64,000 bases of DNA, from contig NC_083513.1 of the NCBI RefSeq assembly GCF_032362555.1, positions 11,904,001 through 11,968,000 on the forward strand, in the 5' to 3' direction. The position numbers and the translations under genes were made by a program. The notes beneath the pieces are model-generated. The model had not been told where the DNA came from, ran no database searches, and was given only the letters and a program-made list of their open reading frames with translations. Below, piece after piece: positions 30,575-38,498 of the stretch. Position 1 is the first letter of the stretch; the number at the start of each line of letters is the position of its first letter. The DNA is from Amyelois transitella. Lineage: Eukaryota; Arthropoda; Insecta; Lepidoptera; Pyralidae.

Positions 30575-30957
30575 TTTTATATAAATAAAACTGTATTAAC
30601 GCAACGTAGCCCTTGTACACAAATCACAGCTGACTGTAATTTTCGGCCATTTTGTAGCGATATCGACAGCCCCCAAGCTTTCGTTATTATGGCGAACACA
30701 TGTCGAATCGAACGATCGCTCCCGAAGAGAAAGCGAACGTCAAAAGTGCCGCTTGGCTACGCATTTGTATTGAAATAGGCGAATAAACAATTCGCTAATT
30801 GACGATTTCGTTTCGTTTTCGACATGAATGTAAACATTGTCTACCAATTTTGTTATCGATCTCGATCGATCACGTGATTTAGCGAAGGCTTATGTCATCC
30901 CATACATTTTTTTATTGCCGAACTTCGTCATCGTTTTCAAAATGTTACTTTGTCTAA

Positions 30958-31640
30958 GCCCCCTGGACGCCTAGCCCGCTTTCGGATTCCGGTGATTTTC
31001 GGCAGGCAGCACCCTGGACAGGTCCCTCACCTGTCGGCAATCGCAGTCCTTCACCGCAGTTCACCAATCCGCCGAAAAACGCCCGTTCACGTATGTTTCG
31101 GGAAGACTTCCGATTCTCTTCGCCTTTCCAAGTCCGTAGCCTGGTACCCCGTTCCAGCTGGACACTGGTGAATGTTCCACTGGTTCTTCACTTGTCAATT
31201 TTTTTCTTGTGTGTGGTTTCACCTTTTTTGATTCACAGCTGCCAAGTTATTGGTTGGGGAAAAGGCCGTAACGTAATGAGTGCGAACGAAAAGTCCCACT
31301 GTGTTGGTGTTCGTGGTCTTATGATTTTGGGACTTTGTCAGGACAAAGTCACGGTCACTATTGACACTTCCACAGTGTTAGTCCGAAAATTTTCCGATAC
31401 AAAACGTAACTTATTAGCGACGAAAGCCGCGGGGGCGTTTCGCGAGTATGTTTATTTTCCTATATCTCGTCCGTTTTTGGTCCAATTTCAAAAATTTTTT
31501 CACTTTTCACTTGATACTTTCACCGCGAAACTTATAATATATGTCACTTTTTTATTTTGCTGATAATTAATATTTTTACGATTTTTAAGCGCGGAGCGGT
31601 TCAATTTCGTGGCGCTCGGTACAGCGGACAGAGCGCAACT
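30958..31640 (-). mobile_element. F, right part: 5' end of a minus-strand telomeric element, non-coding
   Basis: It abuts (TTAGG)n at 31641. The sense start CCCAGTTGCG resembles an initiator, and the first ~50 bases are GC-rich as in A1/A2, but the sequence is different. There is no minus-strand ORF of note. Joined across the Harbinger insert to the poly(T) at 24649, the whole would be about 3.0 kb. Confidence 0.5.
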
Positions 31641-31700
31641 GGGTTAGGTTAGGTTAGGTTAGGTTAGGTTAGGTTAGGTTAGGTTAGGTTAGGTTAGGTT
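31641..31700 (+). repeat. Telomeric (TTAGG)n stub
   Basis: About 12 units between the 5' end of F (minus) and the 5' end of S1 (plus), a head-to-head junction. Confidence 0.96.
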
Positions 31701-32161
31701 GGGGTGCTAAGTGCGGGAAACCTCCTCGAGTGCCCTGTCTCTTGAAGGTCTTGCTTCTGTTGCTTGATTCCAATGAATCCGGTGACAGCGGTGGGCTGAC
31801 GAGGGACACGGGACGGTGCACCCCGGGTGACAGCAAATAACTCCCCGATTGACGGGGTCTTGTTTGTTGTTGGCCAATGTCCCGCAAAAGCGGGGTCCCT
31901 GTGGGGCCTTCGCGTGTGTTTTGGTGGGCGAGGTCTATTTTTTAGACCCTCGCGTGTCGGGCGCCGCTCCCTCTTGTCTGCTTTCAGACGAGAGTGGATG
32001 TGGCGCAACTCTTCGCGCGGCGTTCCGGTTTCGGCCGGCGTCGGGCAACTCGTTACCCCAACTGATGGGGCCGAGGGTGCTGTGCTGTCATGGCCAGCGC
32101 CGCGAGGAAGAAAACCTCAATAAAAAATAACCCCAATCCCACGGTCGGGCGTGCCTAGGGG

Positions 32162-34450
32162 ATGAATGGCGGGGGGGGAACCCCGTCCCGAGCGCCCAAC
32201 ATCACTTTCAGGGACCAAACCCTAGTAAAAAAGGACAAAAATGAAATGTCGCTTCTGAAGACTACACTACCCCAGGAGGGTACCGGCCGCTCCGCGGTCG
32301 GAGAATCCCTCCCCGCGTCCTCGGGCGCGGGCTGCCCCACCGTATCTGGGGGGGGCAAGAACCGACATAGGGACGTAAGTCCCTTAATTCTGACGCCGCA
32401 GCCAGAGGCTGGCTCACTTTCCGATGCGGAATGGGTGAGCGTAGAGAGTCTGTTCGAGGAGCAACCCCGGCAGCGGGCTCCAAAAAGGGGCCGTGAGGGG
32501 GATGATTGTGCCAGTGCAGAAATGCCGGCACCGAAAGCGCCCAAGGCGCCAACTATGAAGGCCGTGAAAGCGGCCAAAAAAGGTGGTCGGCCGAAGTCGA
32601 CTTTGTCCGCTGACGCCCGTCGGGAGTTAGTGGCGGCAAAGCGCGACGAGGCCGAAAAGATCGTGGCCGAGATGGCCAAAAAGGCGGAGACGCTGCAGGC
32701 GACATCGCCCGCAGACAAGGGCACCCTTGGGGACCAGGCCGCAACGAATATAAAAATTATTCGGGAAATTGCGGCCCATTCAGGGAACCTCAAGGGTACG
32801 TTTCAAAAGGGCCTGAAGGACGCTGCAGCGTCCCTAGAGAAGGTCATGTCGGCTCTGAGCTCCGGGTCGACAGGTGAGGAGACTGAGCGCCTGCGCGAAA
32901 TCTGCGAGCGCATGGAAAATAAGATCTCCTCACTTGAGAAGGAAATGGCGGAGCTCAGAGCCGCCGTAGAAAGGGAGCGTCGGGCGGAATTCCGGCAGGA
33001 GAAGACTGAGGTGCTGCAGCGCCTCATTCTCACCACAATGGGTCCTGTGCTGGACGCCCGTTTTGAGGGCCTCCAGGACCGTCTCCTGCCGGAGAAACGT
33101 ATGCGGCCCGCACTGGCGGCCGATAAACGCCGTACGCCGGCAAACCAGACGACGGATGAGAGGTTGGCTGCCTCGGTGGCCGACATGATCTCGGAGTCAG
33201 ACGCCGATGTGGAGGAGGTGCCGGTGCCGGCTCCGGCAAGCCGTACTGCCGTATGGCGGAAGGCGCCCCCCCTACCGACCCCTGAACCTAAGCCCAGAAA
33301 GGGCAAAGGCAAACGGGGTAGGAAGGGAAAGGGCAAGAAAGGGAACTCTGCCCCTACGGCGCCTGAGCCGGTACCGTTGGCGACTCCACCACTGTCGTCA
33401 CCGAGGTCGGCCAACTCTCCATCCTACGCAGCCGTAACGGCTGCGCCGGCGTCACGGCCACCCGCTCCGCCACCGGCTTCTGGGCCATCAGAAGTACCTT
33501 GGAAGAAGGTGCCGGAGAAGGGCTCCAGGAGGAAGGCCGCCGCTGCCGCTGCCCCACCCCGGGGTAACCAGGCTGCAGCCAAAAAAGAGAAGGGTCCACA
33601 ACCGCTCAAACTCCGCCCACCGCGGTCGGCTGCTGTTGTGATCAGGCTGCGGCCGGACGCGGAAAAGCGTGGAGCGACCTATGGTCAGGTCATGGATCTG
33701 GCCATGGGTAAAGTGGACCTCGGCGCCCTGGGTATACCCGGGGTCAAGTTTAGAAAGGCGGCAACCGGTGCCCGCATCTTAGGGATAGCGGGCACTGAAA
33801 AGGACGACAAGGCCAACCTCCTGGCGTCCAAATTGAAGGAGGTCCTGGATCCTCAGGTAGCAGAGGTATCCAGGCCTCTAAAGAGTGTGGATATGCGCGT
33901 GCTGGAGCTGTGCGACTCCGCCACACCAGCCTTGGTGTGTAGCGCAATCGCTCGTGCGGGTCAATGCCCCGAATCGGAAATCCGAGTCGGGGACATTCGG
34001 GAGGACCGCTCGGGCGTTCGCACGGCCTGGGTAAGGTGTCCCATCGCAGCGGCCAAACGGCTGACCGCCAACGGCACCAGACTCCTAGTCGGATGGGTTT
34101 CGGCGCAGGTAAAACTGCTGCCGGCTAGGCCCATGCAGTGCTTCCGCTGCCTAGAGACGGGTCATGTCTCGCAGCGGTGCACTGCCGAGTCCGACAGGAG
34201 CCTGCTGTGCTACAGGTGCGGCGAGCCGGGTCACAAGGCCGCGGCGTGCAACGCCGCCCCCAAGTGCATCTTGTGCGCGGGGGCAGGCAAGCCGACGGGG
34301 CACCGCGTGGGGAGCAAGGCGTGCTCCAGCACGCGCCAAAATAAAAAAAGGAGAGGTGGGAAGCGGGGTGCGTCCGCGGCTACGGCCCAGACGCAGCCTG
34401 CTCGTGCGGCTCAGAGCGCCGAGGCGATGGAAACGGGGGCCTCTGAATAA
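32162..34450 (+). CDS. S1 ORF1 (Gag, 762 aa)
   Basis: An Ala/Lys-rich N-terminal region and a coiled-coil-like stretch (about 210-300) are followed by a Pro/Lys-rich linker with KGKGKRGRKGKGKKG and a globular segment from about 480. Three knuckles begin at about 658: CFRCLETGHVSQRC, CYRCGEPGHKAAAC, CILCAGAGKPTGH...C. Two starts are possible: ATG 32162, or ATG 32240 (MSLLKTTLPQEG), which aligns with the start of S2 ORF1. The first is kept because it is in frame; the second may be the real one. The stop is separated from ORF2 by 2 nt (TAATTATG). Expected role: RNP formation and telomere targeting. Confidence 0.9.
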   Translation: MNGGGGTPSRAPNITFRDQTLVKKDKNEMSLLKTTLPQEGTGRSAVGESLPASSGAGCPTVSGGGKNRHRDVSPLILTPQPEAGSLSDAEWVSVESLFEEQPRQRAPKRGREGDDCASAEMPAPKAPKAPTMKAVKAAKKGGRPKSTLSADARRELVAAKRDEAEKIVAEMAKKAETLQATSPADKGTLGDQAATNIKIIREIAAHSGNLKGTFQKGLKDAAASLEKVMSALSSGSTGEETERLREICERMENKISSLEKEMAELRAAVERERRAEFRQEKTEVLQRLILTTMGPVLDARFEGLQDRLLPEKRMRPALAADKRRTPANQTTDERLAASVADMISESDADVEEVPVPAPASRTAVWRKAPPLPTPEPKPRKGKGKRGRKGKGKKGNSAPTAPEPVPLATPPLSSPRSANSPSYAAVTAAPASRPPAPPPASGPSEVPWKKVPEKGSRRKAAAAAAPPRGNQAAAKKEKGPQPLKLRPPRSAAVVIRLRPDAEKRGATYGQVMDLAMGKVDLGALGIPGVKFRKAATGARILGIAGTEKDDKANLLASKLKEVLDPQVAEVSRPLKSVDMRVLELCDSATPALVCSAIARAGQCPESEIRVGDIREDRSGVRTAWVRCPIAAAKRLTANGTRLLVGWVSAQVKLLPARPMQCFRCLETGHVSQRCTAESDRSLLCYRCGEPGHKAAACNAAPKCILCAGAGKPTGHRVGSKACSSTRQNKKRRGGKRGASAATAQTQPARAAQSAEAMETGASE

Positions 34451-34452
34451 TT

Positions 34453-37400
34453 ATGGCCCTCAAAGTTCTCCAGGCGAATATCAACCACTGCACTAGTGCA
34501 CAGGACCTGTTGTGTCAGAGCATGGCGCAGTGGTTGATAGACGTGGCGGTGGTCTCTGAGCCGTACTTTGTCCCGCCCCGGGAAAACTGGGTGCGGGACG
34601 AAGACAGTGCGGTGGCGATCGTGTCATCGGCGAGCTCTTCGCCTCCTACATGTGTCGTGCGAGGTCATGGAGTGGTCTCGGCTCGTCTGGGTGACTTGGT
34701 TGTGGTTGGAGTTTATTTCTCGCCCAACCGTCCGCTCAACGAGTTCGAGTCATTCCTGACCCAGGTCGAGGCGCTGGTCCTGAGGAGTCACCCTCTCCCC
34801 GTGCTGGTTGCTGGAGATCTCAATGCCAAATCAACGGCATGGGGATCCCCCGCAACAGATGCGCGGGGTGCACTCATCGAGGAGTGGCTCATCACTAACG
34901 GGCTAGCGGTAGTGAATCGGGGGACGGCACCCACGTGCGTGCGATGGAACGGTAGCTCGCGACCGGACGTTACGTTCGCGAGCCCAGACCTAGCGCGCCG
35001 TGTCGAGGGCTGGAGCGTGTTGGAGGACGTGGAGACGCTCTCTGATCACCGTTACATACGGTTTGATCTCTCCGCGTCCTCGGTCGCTCCGAGCGGCCCA
35101 AGCCGAACTCCGAACGAGGCTGGCCCGAGGTGGCAGCTGAAGCGCCTCGACAAGGAGTTTCTCCGCGAGGCGGCCATTGTAAAAGGTTGGTCCCGTGCGC
35201 CGGTGAATGTGGTGGTAGAGGACGAGACCGAGTGGTTCCGGGGCGCGTTAGCAGAAATCTGCGACGCCTCGATGCCCCGGGCCAGTACTCGTCCTCCCAG
35301 AAGGTGGGTGTACTGGTGGTCGCCCGAGCTCTCGCGTCTGCGAGAAGCCTGTTTCAGGGCTAGACGCCAGTACGCCCGATACCGGAGGAGAAGGCGCAGG
35401 GACGAGTCCGAAGAGGCCGCCTTGTGCGCGACACTAGTGGAGGCGAAGAGATCGCTGAGGACCGCGATAGCATCCGCCAAGGAGGCAGCACGCGAGGAGC
35501 TGCTGGGTACCTTGGACCGCGATCCTTGGGGGCGCCCATATCGGCTGGTCCGGAATAAGCTCCGGCCGTATGCGGCCCCCCTGACGCGGACCTTGGATCC
35601 GCAGTTCCTCGGTGAGGTGGTGGCCGCTCTGTTCCCGCAGGGAGCGGCCTTTCAGCCCCCCAGTATGGCACCGCCACTGGCGGAAAGAAGCGAGGGCGTG
35701 GAGGCGATCCCGGAGGTGACCCGGGATGAGTTTGCTGCAGCCGTTACACGGCTGCGTGCGAAGAACGTCGCCCCGGGTCCTGATGGAGTTCCGGGTCGTG
35801 CCCTCGTCCTCGCTCTGGACGTTCTGGGGGAACGGCTGAGGGGGCTGTTCACAGCCTGTTTCGAGCAGGGAAGGTTTCCCGCGGCGTGGAAAGTGGGCCG
35901 ACTAGTCCTACTGCAGAAGGAGGGACGTCCGGCGGATTCTCCGACCGGGTTCCGTCCCCTCGTCGTGCTCGATGAGGCCGGCAAATTGCTGGAAAGGGTC
36001 GTTGCTGACCGCCTCGTCGAGCACCTGGAGAGAGTCGGGCCGGACCTGGCGGATCGCCAATACGGGTTCCGCCGGAGGCGGTCGACGATTCACGCCGTGC
36101 TGAGGGTGAAGTCCTTGGCGCAGGATGCGGTTGCCCAGGGTGAGGTGGTCGTGGCGGTGTCTTTGGACATCGCCAACGCCTTTAACTCCCTCCCCTGGTC
36201 TTGCATTGTGGAGGCACTCCGATACCATGGGGTGCCGACCTACCTGCGTCGGGTCATCCAGGACTACCTCTCAGAGAGATGGATAATCTTCCCTGACCGA
36301 AACGGTTGGACGAAGAGTTCAATGACGCGCGGTGTTCCACAGGGTTCTGTCTTAGGACCGCTCCTGTGGAACATCGGTTACGATTGGGTGCTGCGGACGG
36401 TCACTCTGCCCTGGGTGGAGGTCGTCTGCTACGCGGACGACACACTCGTGACCGCCCGCGGCGCCACATATAGGGAGGCGTCATTGCTCGCCACTGCGGG
36501 AGTCGCTGAAGTGGTGCGCCGGATCCGTCGACTGGGTCTGGAGGTGGCTCTCCACAAATCCGAGGCGCTGTGCTTCCATGGCCCTCGGAGGAAGCCGCCT
36601 GCAGACGCCAGTCTGACGGTTGGAGGTGTTTCAATTGCCATCAAGCAATCGATGCGCTACCTGGGCATCGTTCTTGATGGCAGATGGAACTTCGGCGCCC
36701 ACTTCGCGGAATTAGCGCCGCGCGTGACGACGGCGGCCGGAGCGCTGACTCGGCTCATGCCGAATCTGGGAGGTCCAGAAGCGTCCTGCAGGCGCTTGTA
36801 CATGGGGGTCGTGCGATCGATAGCCCTTTACGGGGCCCCCGTATGGGCGGATGCGCTCTCTCGCCAAAACCTCGCTTCCCTGCGGAGGCCACAGAGGCTG
36901 ATGGCGACGAGAGCCGCAAGGGGATATCGCACGATCTCCTTTGAGGCAGCGTCTGTGCTGGCCGGTTCCATTCCCTGGGACCTAGAGGCGAAAACCCTCG
37001 CGTCGCTGTTCTTCTGGCGCGAGGAGGCCGTGGCCCAGGGTCACCGGTTGGCACCGAGGGAGATCGCAGGACGCCGCAATGAGCTGTGTCAGCGCTCCAT
37101 TGAAGAGTGGTCCCAAAGGCTGGAGCAGCCGACTGCTGGGCGTAGAACCGTCGAGGCGGTCCGTCCGGTGTTGGGACAGTGGTTGGCGAGGCAGCACGGT
37201 AGCCTGACTTACCGTCTGACCCAGATGCTCTCCGGACATGGTTGTTTCGGAGGGTATCTGTGTCTGATCGGTCGGGAGCCGTCTGCTATCTGCCACCACT
37301 GTGACGGATGTGCTGACGAGGACGCCCAGCACACCTTGGAGGTTTGCCCAGCCTGGGACCAAGACCGCGCGGAGCTTCGCGCGGTCGTGGGGGACGACCT

Positions 37401-37599
37401 TTCCCTGCCGGCTGTCGTGAGACAGATGGTCGACAGCGAGAGGTCGTGGACAGCAGTGCAGACCTTTGCGGAGAGCGTCATGCTCCGCAAAGAGGCGGCG
37501 GAAAGGGTGAGAGAGGACACGTCCGACCTCCCCATACGCCGCCGGCGCACTGGGCGCAGGAGGCGGGCATACGCCTTGCACCTGCTGCCCCCACAATAA
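34453..37599 (+). CDS. S1 ORF2: endonuclease and reverse transcriptase (1048 aa)
   Basis: Endonuclease at 1-215: VLQANINH, SEPYF, AGDLNAKSTAWGS (about 121) and SDHRY (about 197). RT: APGPDGVPG, RQYGFRRRRSTIHAV, SLDIANAFNSLPW, GVPQGSVLGPLLW and YADDT (about 660). A C-terminal Cys-His motif CHHCDGCADEDAQH...C starts at about 945. There is no RNase H. The frame is intact with all expected catalytic residues. It should nick the telomeric repeat and copy the RNA onto the nick. It starts 2 nt after ORF1. Confidence 0.95.
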   Translation: MALKVLQANINHCTSAQDLLCQSMAQWLIDVAVVSEPYFVPPRENWVRDEDSAVAIVSSASSSPPTCVVRGHGVVSARLGDLVVVGVYFSPNRPLNEFESFLTQVEALVLRSHPLPVLVAGDLNAKSTAWGSPATDARGALIEEWLITNGLAVVNRGTAPTCVRWNGSSRPDVTFASPDLARRVEGWSVLEDVETLSDHRYIRFDLSASSVAPSGPSRTPNEAGPRWQLKRLDKEFLREAAIVKGWSRAPVNVVVEDETEWFRGALAEICDASMPRASTRPPRRWVYWWSPELSRLREACFRARRQYARYRRRRRRDESEEAALCATLVEAKRSLRTAIASAKEAAREELLGTLDRDPWGRPYRLVRNKLRPYAAPLTRTLDPQFLGEVVAALFPQGAAFQPPSMAPPLAERSEGVEAIPEVTRDEFAAAVTRLRAKNVAPGPDGVPGRALVLALDVLGERLRGLFTACFEQGRFPAAWKVGRLVLLQKEGRPADSPTGFRPLVVLDEAGKLLERVVADRLVEHLERVGPDLADRQYGFRRRRSTIHAVLRVKSLAQDAVAQGEVVVAVSLDIANAFNSLPWSCIVEALRYHGVPTYLRRVIQDYLSERWIIFPDRNGWTKSSMTRGVPQGSVLGPLLWNIGYDWVLRTVTLPWVEVVCYADDTLVTARGATYREASLLATAGVAEVVRRIRRLGLEVALHKSEALCFHGPRRKPPADASLTVGGVSIAIKQSMRYLGIVLDGRWNFGAHFAELAPRVTTAAGALTRLMPNLGGPEASCRRLYMGVVRSIALYGAPVWADALSRQNLASLRRPQRLMATRAARGYRTISFEAASVLAGSIPWDLEAKTLASLFFWREEAVAQGHRLAPREIAGRRNELCQRSIEEWSQRLEQPTAGRRTVEAVRPVLGQWLARQHGSLTYRLTQMLSGHGCFGGYLCLIGREPSAICHHCDGCADEDAQHTLEVCPAWDQDRAELRAVVGDDLSLPAVVRQMVDSERSWTAVQTFAESVMLRKEAAERVREDTSDLPIRRRRTGRRRRAYALHLLPPQ

Positions 37600-37922
37600 G
37601 GGCCGGTCGGGCGGCGGAAACGGGATTCCGCTGCCTGGCGAAACGGCCCTGGGTCGAAGGCGCGCTTGTGCCAGGCGCGCCCTCCCCTAGCGGGTAGAAT
37701 TGAAGGCCGACGGGTCACCCCGCTGGCCGCTCCGTGGAGAGCGGCCGAGCCGAGGCCGCCGTGGAAGCGGCCGCCGCGTCAGGAGTATGAGCGAGGGCAG
37801 CTCACACTCCTGGCAACGAAGCGGTAGGCGATGGCACCGTGTGGTTTTAGTGGGTTCAAGCCCCACATAACCCGTCCGACTTCCCGTAGCCGGCCGGGTA
37901 GACGAAGGTCTTTCCACACGTT
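37600..37922 (+). other. S1 3' UTR with stem-loops
   Basis: GC-rich. Perfect 8-bp hairpin 37725-37732/37739-37746; 13-nt arms 37780-37792/37800-37812 with one mismatch; short hairpin 37850-37854/37862-37866, whose loop region reads GGTTCAAGCCCC, like a tRNA T-arm/B-box. It shares GGTTTTAGTG with the S2-S5 3' UTRs. Confidence 0.7.
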
Positions 37923-37944
37923 AAAAAAAAAAAAAAAAAAAAAA

Positions 37945-37983
37945 GGTTAGGTTAGGTTAGGTTAGGTTAGGTTAGGTTAGGTT
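37945..37983 (+). repeat. Telomeric (TTAGG)n stub
   Basis: About 8 units between S1 poly(A) and the S2 5' end. Confidence 0.96.
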
Positions 37984-38498
37984 GGGGTGCTACGGTCAGG
38001 AAACCTCCACGTTGGCTCAGTACCTTGAAAGCTTTGCTTCTGTTGCTTGATCTTTGATCCGGTGATAGCGGCGGGCTGACAAGTCACTGGGCTGGTGCAC
38101 CCTGGGCGATGGTTAATAACTCTCCGCTATTAGGGGTTTTGTTATCCATCGGCAAATGTCCTGACACATGGACGGGTTGAATAGCCTAACTGGCTTCTGG
38201 GCAGACGCTTTTGCGTCCAGGTCCGCCTACCAGTCGCTCCCTCTTGTCTGCCCTCAGACAGTGAGTGGATGTGACTCGCGCGGCGTCAGGTTTCGGCTCG
38301 GCGCCGGGCAACTCGTTACCCCAAATTGATGGGGCCGAGGACGTTTCGTCGCGAGGAAGAAAACCTCAATAAAAAATAACCCTAATCCCAAGGTCGGGCG
38401 TGCCGATGGGATGAATGGCGGGGGGGGAGTCCCGTCCCAAGCGCCCACTGAAGAGGTGGAGGAGATCAGGGACCTCACCCTGTTAAAAAAGGAAATCA

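Larger units (their letters stand above)
26961..30957. mobile_element. PIF/Harbinger DNA transposon, decayed
   Basis: 4.0-kb element with imperfect terminal inverted repeats: TTAGACAATGTA... at the left, and the right end in reverse complement TTAGACAAAGTA..., both continuing into ACGATGNCGAAGTTC. The similarity extends outward to about 26949 and 30969 (CGTCCWGGRGGC), so the exact ends and the 3-bp target duplication are not resolved. It carries the two usual genes in divergent strands: a Myb/SANT-like protein (+) and a HARBI1-like transposase (-), both broken. It splits the minus-strand remnant F. Confidence 0.85.
31701..37944 (+). mobile_element. S1: full-length SART-type telomeric retrotransposon
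   Basis: 6.24 kb, 5' junction TTAGGTT/GGGGTGC, 3' poly(A) 37923-37944 followed by GGTTAGG. It has a 5' UTR of about 460 bp, two intact ORFs and a GC-rich 3' UTR of about 320 bp. Insertion in the TTAGG strand orientation, ORF1 with three knuckles, and ORF2 with endonuclease and RT but no RNase H all fit the SART group of the R1 clade. A second, 5'-truncated copy is at 56068-57438. Confidence 0.93.

Noticed and set aside
32155-32793. 212-codon antisense ORF over the start of S1 ORF1
   Set aside because: Shadow of the GC-rich Gag frame; low-complexity Ser/Arg/Ala product.
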